Below, in pieces: positions 20,540 through 32,401 of a DNA stretch of 64,000 nucleotides. Both the position numbers and the translations under genes were made by a program. The notes beneath the pieces are model-generated. The model was not told the origin of the DNA and did no database searches. It saw nothing but the letters and a program-made list of their open reading frames with translations. How positions within the stretch are numbered: position 1 is the first letter of the stretch; each line of letters starts with the position of its first letter. Source of the stretch: Monodelphis domestica. Lineage: Eukaryota; Chordata; Mammalia; Didelphimorphia; Didelphidae. The DNA is taken from positions 446,090,462 to 446,154,461 of the forward strand of contig NC_077227.1 in NCBI RefSeq assembly GCF_027887165.1. The letters are read 5' to 3'.

Positions 20540-22560
20540 AGCATCTACCCCCAATCCATGTCCAAAAATCTATGTTGCCTTCCAGACCATAAGTCTATCA
20601 CCTCTATGTAGAGGAAGTAACATGCTTCATTATATTATAGGCAACTTCTTATTGCTTTGATCATTGTTTTGAGTGTTGCAAAGATACTTTACAGCATCAT
20701 ATAAACTTTCCCTTCATTTACTTACTTTGCATCAGTCTGTACTTTCCAGGATTTTCTCAAATTGTTTCATACTCTATTAGATTCATATACTAGAATTTTT
20801 TTCAGCCATTCCCTAGTTGCTGGACACCCACTTTACAGGTTTTTCATTCCTTTAATACTCCATTCATGATCAAGAAGTTTGTATTCCTTGAGACTATTTC
20901 CTCTCTAATATTGTCCATCTTACTCTTTCTCTTCTTGTCTGTGATTGTTTCCCTATCTATAAGAGGAAAAGTCAATGCAATTTTTAGATTTAATTTCTGC
21001 ACTAAACTTTCACATGGAAAATTTTAGATGAGTGAATTTCATAAGATCCCCACTGACCGATGTTTGTGTATTTTTTTCACTACAGTTATGTGAAATAAGT
21101 GTTAGTTCTCCCTGTTTCTTCTCCCTTTCTATATTAGTACATGTTTCTTTTTACCTTTCAGAATTAACTTTTTATGAACCTCATCAATTCCTTTTGAAGA
21201 CATTAAGATGAATGTTTACTAAAAGGAAATTTTTCATCCCCCCCAATGGAATGTTTGCCCCTCATCATGATGCTAGTTGCTCAAATAAGTTTACTTTTCT
21301 ATATATTTCTTGAGTTTTCAATTTGAATTTCAAAGTTTTCTCAGCTTTAGATTCTTCATTAGAAATGCTTGACAATATCTTCTGTTAAAAAACCCATGTT
21401 TTTCCCTGTGGGATTATGCTCAACTTTGCAGGATGTTATTTTTTATTGTAAGTCTGTCTCTTTTTCCCTTTTTGGAATATTGTGTTCAACATTTCTTGCT
21501 TATGATAGAAGTTGCCAGGTCCTGACTATTTCCTTGTTACTTGAACGGCTTTCTGAGTGATTTCAGTTTGTTTTTTCTTTGATTTGAGGCTCTAGAGTTT
21601 GGCTATGACATTCCTTTTGGGATTTTTTTTTTATTAAACCCTTACCTTTCATCTTAAGAGTGGTAAGGGCGAGGAAATGGGGGTTAAGTGACTTGCCCAG
21701 GGTCACACAGCTAGGAAGTATCTGAGGCCAAATCTGAACCTAGGACCTCCCGTTTCTAGGCCTGACTCTCTGTCCACTGAGCCACCCAAAGCTGCCTCCT
21801 TTGGATTTCTTTTGTGAGGTGGTCAGTTGATTCTATTTTGTGTGTGTATGTGTGCGTGTGTTATGGCACTAATAGATCTGGATGATTTTTACTTATTTCT
21901 TGAAATGTATGTCCTTTTTGTCATTATTTTTAGAAAGTATACAGTGATTCCTAAGTTATTTCTTTTTCCATGTAAATTTTTTTTCATATTTTATATTTTT
22001 CAATTTTTTCAATATTTTGATTTATCTTGCTGTCTCATGGAGTCAATGTTTCCTGTTTGGTCTTTTCTACTTTTAGTCAGTCCATTACTTGGGTACTTTG
22101 CCTCTTTTATCTTCTAAGTTTTATTCTACTAGTTTTTCCCCTAAGGACATTTATTTCATTTTTTAAAAAATCTTGCTTCATTTCATTTTTTTCATTGAGT
22201 CTCTGATTGCAATTATTGAGTTATTGAATCACTGCCTATTCCACTGTTATCTAAAGTTTGACTCTCTGGGCTTCTAACCACAAGGGCCTTTCTAAGCAGA
22301 TTTCTCCATCTTGCTGCCTTGGGAAAAGGAGCCTCGTAGACAAGTTTCTCTGGTTAGTTAGCTGTTACACATAGGCTTGTTTGGCTTGCTGGTCACTTTT
22401 TCTATTGTCTGTGGATTTCTGACTTTTTCTGCATTTCTGAGTTGATAAAGTCACTTCCTGAAATTTCTCTTTGCATTTCTCAATCATTATTCAGTCTGGT
22501 GAGATTTTTAGATATTTGCTAGAGCCACATTACTTACACCTGAGAGCTGAGCTTTCTGCT
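20540..22560 (-). repeat. HAL1-like element, antisense
   Basis: The left part (20540-20880) is an L1-type 3' end in reverse (CATTCCCTAGTTGCTGGAC is the counterpart of the usual CATTCCCCAATTGATGGGC). It is followed, without endonuclease or reverse transcriptase, by antisense ORF1-like text: GAAGTTGCCAGGTCCTGACT near 21510 parallels GAAGCTGCCAGGTCTTGTG of the complete L1 near 31590. Together with 1-2625 this gives two half-L1 layouts in one window. A SINE interrupts it at 21626-21800. Confidence 0.6.
21626..21800 (-). repeat. Marsupial CORE-SINE inside the HAL1-like element
   Basis: Poly-T, AAACCCTTACCTTTCATC, a short internal deletion, the CORE in reverse (GCCCAGGGTCACACAGCT), and the head ending CCACTGAGCCACCCAAAGCTG. 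It inserted after the host element. Confidence 0.88.
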
Positions 22561-22569
22561 TCCATTTAG

Positions 22570-22930
22570 GTAGCTAGGCTGGGCAGACGTGCCTCATTTT
22601 TTAGATGAGGAAACTGCCCCAATACACACAAAGGAGTTAGAATACACATAGGTAATACGTAGCAGAATCAGGTTTTGAAGCTGGGTCCTCAAACTTCAAA
22701 TTCGGGCCTCTCCATCACACCACGCTGCCTTCCCTAAGGCTGAGTCTGTCATATATCCATAGAGAGGGGCTGGAAGGTGCCTTCGAGGATATCGAATCCA
22801 GTTGCTTCTTGTTTCTAAGAGAAGCTCACATCAGAGCAGGGACTTAAACAAGTCCACACATACAGATTAAGAGCAAGGCTTTGAACCCGAGTTCTCACTC
22901 CAGATCCAGTGCTGCCACACTTCAGAATAC
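22570..22930. repeat. Two MIR-type remnants
   Basis: 22600-22735 carries TTAGATGAGGAAACTGCCC and a decayed CORE. 22745-22930 carries a second, similarly eroded copy (GCTTTGAACCCGAGTTC, CCAGATCCAGTGCTGCC). Both are old. Confidence 0.5.
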
Positions 22931-23189
22931 TGGCCTAAATGGACTCTTCCTTTGTCCCTCTCTGGGAATATTCATGCACTCCTGGAATAGAAACATAAAA
23001 TCCTGGTGCTGAATGAGAACTCTAATATTTTAATGAAAACACTGGTTGTATTTCACATACATTTTATATTAAAATTCATACCTTATTTGTTATTCCATAA
23101 ATACTCATAAATGCTGAACTTCCACATAGAAACAATAATGAAATTTTGGCATTTCTTGCCTGATAGTTTTCAGTTTACCACGAACTTAA

Positions 23190-23385
23190 AAGGGTCTACA
23201 AGGCAGCACAATGAGCTGGATTTGGAGTCTCGGGCCTGGGTGTTTAATCCCGGCTCTACCACTCCAATGGCCTTGAACAACTCACCTGGTCTCTTCGGGC
23301 CTCCATTCCTTCATCTATAAAATGCTGGGATTGAACTAGATGACCTTTGGAGTCCTTTTAAGCCCTGCATTTGGGATGCTAAGTC
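23190..23385 (+). repeat. MIR-like SINE, sense
   Basis: GCAGCACAATGAGCTGGATT, TCTGGGCC-type head remnants, then CTTCATCTATAAAATGCTGG and GATGACCTTTGGAGTCC. The last two are hallmarks of MIR-type elements with a distinct 3' part. Confidence 0.65.
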
Positions 23386-23550
23386 AAAAGTTTATAACTA
23401 AATTTTTTATTGCTAAACTGAAAGAATATTTTGTCTTCAAAGGGGTGTTTCATTACATTTTTGGGAAAGCAACTTGAAGTTTGAAAATGGTTCTTCACTG
23501 TTTCTGTTCAGGGCTTCACTATTCTAATCAGGTAATAAAACTCGGTATCA

Positions 23551-23690
23551 TCCCCCCCCCCCCCCATCCTTTGTCTTAATAACTACTGCGAAAGGAGAAC
23601 AGTAAGGGGGTTGAGTGACGTGCTGTGGGTGCAGCTAGGAAGTGTGATCTCGTGACTCCAGGTCTAGTGCTACCTAGTTGCCCCCTTTCC
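23551..23690 (-). repeat. Decayed CORE-SINE with a C-run
   Basis: A run of about 16 C at 23551-23566, then CTTTGTCTTAATAACTACTG and fragments of the antisense SINE ending GTGCTACCTAGTTGCCCCC. The CORE itself is largely lost. Confidence 0.5.
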
Positions 23691-23754
23691 TCCTTTATAG
23701 CCATTTGGTTGTCATCCTGTAAATTTTAACTCAGTAGTATTTCTTCTTACGGGT

Positions 23755-24360
23755 CTTCTCTCCGATCACAGATTTAAGTTAAGGCCCTCATCATGTCTCA
23801 CCTGGATTATTGCAGTAGTCTCCTGATTGCACTCCCTCCTTCTAAAAACTCTCCTCTTCATTCCACCCTCCATGTTACCCCCTTGCTCAAGAAGCTCAAT
23901 ATGAGGCTCCAAACTGCCCTTGAGATATCTGTTTGGCATTAAATTCTTTTTTTTTTTAGCCCTTATCTTCTGTCTTAGAATTTATATTCTCCATTCCAAG
24001 GCAGAAGAGGGGTAAGGTTTGAGCAATGAGGGGAAGTGACTTGCCCAGGGTCACACAGCTAGGAATTGTCTGAGGTTATATTTGAACCCAGGACCTTCCC
24101 TTTCCAGGTCTGGTGTTCTATCCACTAAGCCACTAGCTGCTCTACTAGTCCATAATATTGCTCCTCCTTGCCTTTCTAGGTTTATACATTACTCCTCTTC
24201 CTGCCACATGCGGGCTATCCAAATGGCCATCCATACCTCCTGTTCTCCATGTGAATCATATTATCAGCTAATCTTCATACAGAAGCTGTTCCCTTCTGGC
24301 TGGAATACACTCCCTCCTCTGCCTTTCCTTGTGGATTGCTTAACTTTTCTTTGAGCCTAT
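23755..24360 (+). repeat. L2 fragment interrupted by a SINE
   Basis: CACCTGGATTATTGCAGTAG, CCTTGCTCAAGAAGCTC and GTTCCCTTCTGGCTGGAATA appear in the order expected for the 3' coding end of L2 in sense. The sequence is split at 23948-24145 by an antisense SINE. Confidence 0.75.
23948..24145 (-). repeat. Marsupial CORE-SINE inserted in L2
   Basis: Poly-T, GCCCTTATCTTCTGTCTTAG, GCCCAGGGTCACACAGCT, and an eroded head ending CCACTAAGCCACTAGCTGC. Confidence 0.88.
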
Positions 24361-24374
24361 AGAAGTGTGATGGT

Positions 24375-24660
24375 AGCAACAGGAAAGAGGGAACCAGATG
24401 TGAGAAATTTGGAAGTAGAACCAATGGGTCTTAATAAGTTTGAGAGGTGAGGTAGAAATGGCAAAAATAACTGAGGTTTTGAATAGGAAAGACAAAGTAA
24501 ATTGAAAGGAATCGGGGCTTAGAAGGAAAGAAAAGCTAAGATTTGAAATGCTCACTCTCAGATGATGATGGAATATTTAGGTGGAGCTGTCTTGGTAGGC
24601 AGTTAGAAATGCAAAGAAATGTAGTTAAGAGTCTGAACTCACAGTTTGGCTTTGCTTACA
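24375..24660 (-). repeat. L2 fragment, antisense
   Basis: Text such as GGCAAAAATAACTGAGGTTT and GGAAAGACAAAGTAAATTG parallels the antisense L2 at 56900-57150. It is highly diverged. Confidence 0.4.
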
Positions 24661-25149
24661 GAAAATTGGCTCAAACTCACTCTGTCTTCACCATTTATCA
24701 ACTAGGCAGTGTATTTTGAGTCACTGTACCAATAAAATGTGTAATTCCAAAGTCATTAGACACTTTTCAAGAGACATTAATCCATACTGTGTTTTGTTGA
24801 GCCCAAGTTGGGAACTCAAGTTCTAAAGAAACAAGGTAATACATAGATATAACTATACATAGATATAGATGTGCGTGCGTGTGTATGTATATATATATAG
24901 ATCTCAAACATTTTTCTCTTTTTTTAAAAAAGCTTACACAGACGGAGGGAGAGCTCTCTTTCGTACTTTTGAGTAGGTGCTAACTTATTCAATTATATTA
25001 ATAGGGATGTTTTTTTAAAAGAGTGTGAACTTGAAATCATTTAAAGTAAAAGGGGAATTTGGTCATTTGTAGGAAGTGGGAGGAATATCACATTGAACTG
25101 ACTTTAAAATTCAAATCTAGTAATCATTAAAGTTATAGTTAACTTTGGT
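24661..25149. other. Unassigned spacer with short AT/GT microsatellite
   Basis: Only a TGTGCGTGCGTGTGTATG-type tract near 24870-24900 stands out. Confidence 0.5.
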
Positions 25150-25800
25150 TTCTATTAAAGTACAGAGACAATAGAAGAAGAAAGGTATACCAATACACTT
25201 GCAGCTGTGAATTAATTCTCAAAAAGCAATTTGGAATTATGGTTTAAAAAAAGCAAATAATCTTTGATCCAGAGATTTACTCTTCTACCCATTTATTCCA
25301 AAAAAGGTCAGAGAAAGAATGAAATGACCCACATACACCAAAATATTCATAAAGCAAATTTTATGGCAGCAAAAAAGTAGAAACAGTAGATGCCTTTCAA
25401 TTGGGTAAGGACTAAATACAATTGTGATTCATGATTGTATTGGAATGGTATAATACTAAAAGAAATAACAAATAGGAAACAAAACCAGGAGAACATGTTC
25501 ACAATGACAACTATGTAAACTGAAAGAAAAAATGAAATTTGTGTGAAATTAAAATGACAAATTTTGGCCCTGGGAAAGAGGGGATAAAATGTTCTTGCTT
25601 CCCTTCATTTCAAGGGGCAAGGTGTAGAATGTTGCTTATAATGGACACTTTTGGTGTGTTGGTTAGTTTTTGTTTTTTTTTAATTCTGCTCTCCTTGATC
25701 TTTGGTAAGAGGGGATTTACTGGATAGGGGAGAGGAAAGATCTTTGAAAATGAATACTGTAAAAAAAGGAATAAATAATAATTTTAATTAAGATGGAAGA
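25150..25800 (+). repeat. L1 3' end fragment, diverged
   Basis: CTTTGATCCAGAGATTTACT, CCAAAATATTCATAAAGC, CCTTTCAATTGGGTAAGG and AACCAGGAGAACATGTTCAC appear in L1 3'-end order. It is older than the copy at 5535. Confidence 0.7.
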
Positions 25801-25914
25801 TTCAGATGATATATATTAGCATATCTCTATATAAGAACATATAGGTATAGATATATTTGTGTTATATGTGTATATATGTATATACACCAAATACTGATAA
25901 TCCAAGAACTATGA

Positions 25915-26181
25915 GCGAAATCAATAAATCAGCATTTAAGTATCTATAATGTACTAAGCACTGAAGATACAAAGACAAAAATGAAAAAGAGCTTTGCCCT
26001 CAAGAGTTTCTATTGAGACAACATATATAATAAGCATAAGTATATAAAAATACAAGGTCATTTAAGAGGAAAGCACTTAAGAGTTGGGGAGAGCAAGAAA
26101 GCCTTCATAGAGAAGGTGATACCTAAGCTTCATTATGAAGGAAACTAGGGATTCCAGGCACAAGGGACAGACAGTTTATAC
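25915..26181 (-). repeat. L2 3' end, antisense (left part of a split copy)
   Basis: Begins with the antisense L2 terminus (AATCAATAAATCAGCATTTA), then CCCTCAAGAGTTTCTATTG, then ATTCCAGGCACAAGGGACAG. It stops exactly where two L1 insertions begin. L2 antisense text resumes at 33132. Confidence 0.7.
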
Positions 26182-26191
26182 AAAGTCATTT

Positions 26192-26537
26192 TTCTTTAAT
26201 TAAATTAAAAAAAATTTAAAATTTTATTTAGTCAATTTAGAATATTATTCTTTGGTTGCAAGAATCATATGCCTTCCCTCCCCTCCCTTCCCTTCTTGTA
26301 GCTGACATGTAATTCCACTGGGTTTTACATGTGTCCTTGATCAGAACCTATTTCCATGTTGTTGGTGTTTGCACTTAGGATATTCATTTAGAGTCTGCAT
26401 CCCCAATTATATCCCCATCGACCCATGTGATCAAGCATTTGTTTTTTCTTCTGTGTTTCTACTCCCACAGTTCTTCCTGTGGATGTGAATAGTACCTTCT
26501 CATAACTCCTTCCGAGTTGTTCAGGATTACTTCATGT
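26192..26537 (-). mobile_element. Short L1 3' fragment with 10-bp target-site duplication
   Basis: AAAGTCATTT at 26182-26191 recurs at 26538-26547. Between them lies only an antisense L1 3' UTR (CCGAGTTGTTCAGGATTAC to the poly-T side). It is similar in sequence to 26560-26890 of the adjacent complete L1 but diverged from it, so it is a separate and probably older insertion. Confidence 0.8.
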
Positions 26538-26921
26538 AAAGTCATTTAGATTGAATTTTTATTTTTTATTTATTTTTTTCCTTTTAAACATTATTTTATT
26601 TGGTCATTTTCAAACATTATTCATTGGAAACCAAGATCATTTTCTTTTTCTCCCCCCCCCCCCCCATAGCCGATGCCTGATTCCTCTGGGTATCACATGT
26701 GTCCTTGATCTGAACCCATTTCCATGCTGTTGGTATTTGCATTGGGGTGTTCATTTAAAGTCCCTCCTCAGTCATATCCCCTCAACCCTTGTAGTCAAGC
26801 AGTTGCTTTTCCTCGTTATTTTTACTTCCACCATTTGTCCTCTGCTTGTGGGTAGTGTTTTTTCTCCTAGATCCCTGCAGATTGTTCAGGGACATTGCAT
26901 TGACACTAATGGAGAAATCCA

Positions 26922-29900
26922 TTATGTTGGATTGAACCACAGTATATCAGTCTCTGTGTACAATGTTCTCCTGCTTCTGCTCCTTTCGCTCTGCATCACT
27001 TCCTGGAAGTTGTTCCAGTCTCCATGGAATTCCTCCACTTTATTATTCCTTTTAGCACAATAGTATTCCATCATCAACATATCCGACAATTTGTTCAGCC
27101 ATTCCCCAATTGAAGGGCATCCCCTCATTTTCCAATTTTTTTTGCCACCACAAAGAGTGCAGCTATGAATATTCTTGTACATGTCTTTTTCCTTATTATC
27201 TCTTTGTGGTACAAATCCAGCAGTTCTATGGATGGATCAAAGGGCAGACAGTCTTTTATCGCCCTTTGGGCATAGTTCCAAATTGTCCTCCAGAATGGTT
27301 GGATCAATTCACAACTCCACCAGCAATGAATTAATGTCCCAACTTTGCCACATCCCCTCTAGCATTTATTACATTCCATTGCTGTCATGTTAGCCAATCT
27401 GCTAGGTGTGAGGTGATACCTCAGAGTTGTTTTGATTTGCACCTCTCTGATTAGAAGAGATTTAGAACACTTTTTCATGTGCTTATTAATTGGAGAATGG
27501 CTTGATTTTTTTGTACAGTTGATTTAGCTCTTTGTAAATTTGAGTAATTAAACCTTTGTCAGAAGATTGTTTCCCAATTTGTTGATTCCCTTCTGATTTT
27601 AGTTACATTGGTTTTGTTTGTACAAAAACTTTTTAATTTGATGTAATCAAAATTATTTATTTTACATTTTGTGACTCTAAGTCTTGCTTGGTTTTAAAAT
27701 CTTTCCCTTCCCAAAGGTCTGACATGTATACTATTCTGTGTTCACCTAATTTACGTATAGTTTCCTTCTTTATGTTCAAGTCATTCACCAATTCTGAGTT
27801 TATCTTGGTGTAGGGTGTGAGGTGTTGATCCAAACCCAATCTCTCCCACACTGTCTTCCATTTTTCCCAGCAGTTTTTATCGAATAGTGGATTTTTGTCC
27901 CAAAAGCTGGGGTCTTTGGGATTGTCATAGACTGTCTTGCTGAGGTCACTTACCCCAAGTCTATTCCACTGATCCTCCTTTCTGTCTCTTAGCCAGTACC
28001 AAATTGTTTTGATGACCATTGCTTTAAAATATAGTTTGAGATCTGGGACTGCAAGGCCACCTTCCTTTGTATTTTTTTTTTCATTATTTCCCTGGATATC
28101 CTTGATTCTTTGTTCTTCCAAATGAACTTTGTTATGTTTTTTTCTAATTCAGTAAAAAAGTTTTTTGGAAGTTCAATGGGTAACTAAATAGATAAGTTTG
28201 GGTATGATGGTCATTTTTATTGTATTAGCTCATCCTACCCATGAGCAGTTAATGTTTTTCCAATTGCTCAAGTCTAGTTTTAGTTGTGTGGAGAGTGTTT
28301 TGTAGTTGTGTTCATATAGTTCCTGTGTTTGTCTCGGCAGATAGATTCCTAAGTATTTTATGTTCTCTGAGGTGATTTTGAATGGAATTTCTCTTTCTAA
28401 TTCTTGCTTCTAAGATGTGTTGGAGATATATAGAAATGCTGATGACTTATGTGGATTTATTTTGTATCCTGCTGCTTTGCTAAAATTGTTGTTTATTTCC
28501 ACTAGCTTTTTTGTTGACTCTCTAGGATTCTTTAAGTAGACCATCATATCATCTGAAAAGACTGACAGCTTGGTCTCCTCATTGCCAATTTTAATACCTT
28601 CAATTTCTTTTTCTTCTCTAATTTCTACTGCTAGTGTTTCTAGTACAATGTTGAATAATAGAGGTGATAATGGGCATCCTTGTTTCACTCCTGATCTTAT
28701 TGGGAATGCATCTAGTTTATCCCCATTGCAGATGATGTTTGCTGATGGTTTTAGATATATACTGCTTATTATTTTTAGGAAAGACCCTTCTATTTCTATG
28801 TTTTCTAGTGTTTTTAAAAGGAATGTGTGTTGTATTTTATTAAAGGTTTTTTCTGCATCTATTGAGCTAATCATGTGGTTTTTGTTGGATTGCTTGTTGA
28901 TATGGTCAATTATGTGGATGTTTTCCCTAATATTGAACCATCCTTGCATTCCTGGTATAAATCCTACTTGATCATAGTGAATGACCCTCATGATCACTTG
29001 CTGGAGTCTTTTTCTAGTATCCTGTTTAAGATTTTTATATCTATGTTCATTAAGGAGATTGGTCTGTAGTTTTCTTTCTCTGTTTTTGACCCACCTGGCT
29101 TTGGAATCAGTACCATATTTGTGTCATAGAAGGAATTTGGTAGCACTCCCTCTTTGCTTATGTCAAATAGTTTGTATAGTATTGGGATTAGCTGTTCTTT
29201 AAATGTTTGATAGAATTCACTTGTGAATCCATCAGGCCCTGGGGATTTTTTCTTAGGGAGTTCTTTGATGGCCTGTTGGATTTCATTTTCTAATATGGGA
29301 TTATTTAAGAATTCTATTTCTTCTTCTGTTAGTCTAGGAAATTTGTATTTTTGTAAATATTCATCCATATTGCCTAGATTGGCATATTTATTGCCATATA
29401 ATTGGGCAAAGAAGTTTTTAATGATTGCCTTAATTTCCTCTTCATTGGAGGTAAGGACCCCCTTTTCATCTATGATAACTGTTAATTTGCTTTCCTTCTT
29501 TCCTTTTTTTAATTAGATTGACCAGTACTTTGTCTATTTTGTTTGTTTTTTCAAAGTACCAGCTTCTAGTCTTATTTATTAGTTCAATTGTTCTATCACT
29601 TTCGATTTTATTAATTTCTCCCTTAATTTTTAGGATCTCTAATTTGGTTTTCTTTTGGGGGTTTTTAATTTGTTTGCTTTCAAGTTTTTTTACTTGTATT
29701 TTCAATTCATTGATCTCTGCCCTCCCTAATTTGTTAATATATGCACTCAAGGATATTAATTTTCCTCTGAGTACTGCTTTGGCTGCATCCCATAAGGTTT
29801 GAAAGGATGTCTCACCATTGTCATTTTCTTTAATGAAATTATTAATTGCTTCTATGATTTGTTCTCTAACCGATTTTAGAGTATAATATTATTTAATTTC

Positions 29901-30669
29901 CAATTGATTTTAATTTGGCTCCCCATGCATCCTTACTGATTATTATTTTTATTGCCTTATGATCTGAAAAGGTTGCATTTATTATTTCTGCTTTTCTGCA
30001 TTTGTTTGTCATGTTTTTATGACCTAATATATGGTCAATCTTTGTGAATGTGCCATGTGCTGCTGAAAAGAAGATGTATTCCTTTTTGTCCCTATTTATT
30101 TTTCTCCATATATCTGTTAATTCTAATTTTTCTAATATTTCATTCACATCTTTTACCTCTTATTTATTTTTTTTATTTGATTTATCCAAATTTTATAGTG
30201 GTTGGTTTAGGTCTCCCACTAATATAGTTTTACTATGTATTTTCTCCTTCAGTTCTCCTAGTTTCTCCATTAGAAATTTAGGTGCTATACCATTTGGTTC
30301 ATACATGTTGATTAGTGATATTTTCTCATTGTCTATACTCCCTTTTATCAGGATGTATTTACCTTCCCTATTCCTTTTGATCAGGTCTGTTTTTGCTTTG
30401 GCTTTGTCAGATATCATGATTGCAACTCCTGCCTTCTTTCTATCAGTTGAGGCCCAATAGGTCTTACTCCAACCTTCAATTCTGACCTTGTGAGTATCTA
30501 CCCACCTTATGTGTGTTTCTGGAAGACAACAAATGGTAGGGTTTTGGATTCGAATCCACTCTGCTATTCGTCTACGTTTTATGGGTGAGTTCATCCCATT
30601 CATGTTCAAAGATATGATTGTCACTTGTGACTTCCCTGGCATTTTGATCTCCTCCCCTAATTCTGACAT
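26922..30669 (-). pseudogene. L1 ORF2 (endonuclease-reverse transcriptase), degraded
   Basis: ORF2 normally supplies the target nick and the reverse transcription. The N-terminal endonuclease is readable from 30669 (SQVTIISLNMNGMNSPIKRRR without gap, LPETH box, VGDLN, then HGTFTKIDHILGH and FSDHKAI near 29990-30090). Reverse transcriptase blocks follow: [15 protein letters not shown] near 29250, [12 protein letters not shown] near 28650, and FSDDMMVYL near 28550 where FADDM is usual, so the catalytic box carries an A-to-S change beside its two aspartates. The C-terminal part (GGLAVPDLKLYFKAMVIKTIW near 28050, LTPYTKINSE near 27810) extends to LWFNPT at 26922. Frames shift at several places and ORF segments must be read in at least five pieces. 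Confidence 0.9.
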
Positions 30670-31246
30670 TTCTTCTTTTGCTATAACCTTTTACAACCGT
30701 GGTTTACTTTAAATCAGTCCCCCTAGTCCCCTCCCTTGATATGCTTCCCTTTCTATCCTCTTCCTTTTTGTTCCCTTCTTTTTTGGGGGGGGTCTGTTAA
30801 TTTCCCTCCCCCCTCTCCTTCCCTTCCTTTTTGTACTCCCCCTCCCTCCCTTAATTTTCCGTTCTCCCTTACCCTGTTGGATAAGATAGAATTCAAGATC
30901 TCAACGGGTCTAGATGCTCTTCCCTCTCAGATTTGATTTCACTGAGAGTAAGGTTTAAGTAGTACCAATTAACACTCTCTTCCTCTCCTTATAAGAGAAT
31001 TCTTCCCCTCCCCTTCCCATGTGTATCTTTGTGTGACAAGGATTATTCTATTTAATTTATTTCTATTTCTTCAAGTATATCTTGATATCATCATTGATTC
31101 CCTCCTTCCCTTTTTATTTCTTTTTTTCCCTCCCCTTTCTCTATATCATCTTAATGTCCCAATCTTTCTCTATGAGTGATTCTTCCAATTACTCTAATAA
31201 TGCATACAATTTTTGAGAGAATTACACATAACATTTTCCCCACATA

Positions 31247-31249
<3 letters not shown>

Positions 31250-31292
<43 letters not shown>
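31250..31292. repeat. (TA)n microsatellite within the L1 spacer
   Basis: About 21 TA units lie between ORF1 and ORF2 of the L1. The tract probably expanded after insertion. Confidence 0.95.
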
Positions 31293-31296
<4 letters not shown>

Positions 31297-31399
31297 GATC
31301 TAAATGTAGAAGAGAGTTTGAATAAAAGAAAAAAAACATTTTTCTCCTCTTCCCTTTCTTTCATATTTACCTTTTCATGTTTCTCTGGCTCTTTGTGTT

Positions 31400-32401
31400 T
31401 GGATATCAAATTTTCCACTGAGTTTTGGTCTTTTCTTTACAAATACTTGGAAATCTTCTATTTTGTTGAATACCCATACTTTCCTTTGGAAGTATATAGT
31501 CAGTCTTGATGGATAGGTGATTCTTGGTTGAAGACCCAGGTCTCTTGCCTTTCTGAATATTGTGTTCCAGGCCTTGCAGTCGTTCAGTGTGGAAGCTGCC
31601 AGGTCTTGTGTGATCCTGATTGGAACTCCTTGGTATCTGAATTGTTTCTTTCTGGCTTCTTGTAGGATTCTCTCCTTAGCCTGAAAGCTTTGAAATTTGG
31701 CAATTACATACCTGGAAGTTGTCTTTTGGGGATTTAGGGTAGAGGGTGTTCTATTGTATTGTATTCTAGTGTAGAGGGTGTTCGATGTCTATTTTGTCCC
31801 CTTGTTCTAGAATCTCAGGGCAGTTTTCTTGGATGATATCTTGTATTATGATATCAAGATTCCTGTTTATTTCTGCCTTTTCAGGTAGACCAATGATTCT
31901 CAGATTGTCTCTCCTTCCTATGTTTTCCTGATCTGTCACCTTTTCAGTGAGATATTTTATGTTTTCTTCTAATATGTAATTTTTTTGACTTTACTTTATT
32001 AATTCTTGCTGTTTTGCAAAATCATTGTCTTCCAGTTGCCTAATTCTGGTCTTTAAAGACTGCTTTTCCTTTTCAGTTTCGTCTATCCTGCTTTTTGAGG
32101 CTTCCAGCTGTTTCTCCAATTGGGAGTTCTTGTACCTCAGATTATTAAATTCTCTTTGCATTATATCCCATTTTTCCTGCCAGAAGGCTTCCATCTTTTT
32201 GATAACCTCCAATTTAAGTTCTTCAAGAGCTTGTAGACAATTTCCACTTCTTTTGGAAGGTTTTGGAGCATTTATTTGGGTTTCCTTTTCTGCTATTTCC
32301 TCTGTAGTCTGTAATTTTCCTCCATAAAAACTATCCAAATTCAACCCCTTCTTCTTGCTTTTCTTGGTGTTAGGAAGTTGTTCCCGGGCACTGTTTGCCA
32401 T
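31400..32401 (-). pseudogene. L1 ORF1 (RNA-binding chaperone), degraded
   Basis: The first 136 codons are open from the ATG at 32401-32399 (MANSAREQLPNTKKSKKKG) and form a basic N-terminus and a Lys/Glu/Gln-rich coiled coil (SQLEKQLEASKSRIDE, LKTRIRQLEDND). Beyond 31991 the frame is lost, but the RNA-recognition and C-terminal domains are still legible, for example DIIQENCPEILEQ near 31820. A short local duplication of GTGTAGAGGGTGTT-like text occurs at about 31740-31785. Confidence 0.82.

Noticed and set aside
26551-27063. 170-codon open frame on the + strand
   Set aside because: It is the antisense of the L1 ORF2 end and 3' UTR. The T-rich L1 complement makes Phe/Leu-rich frames. The same applies to + strand frames across 28570-30460.
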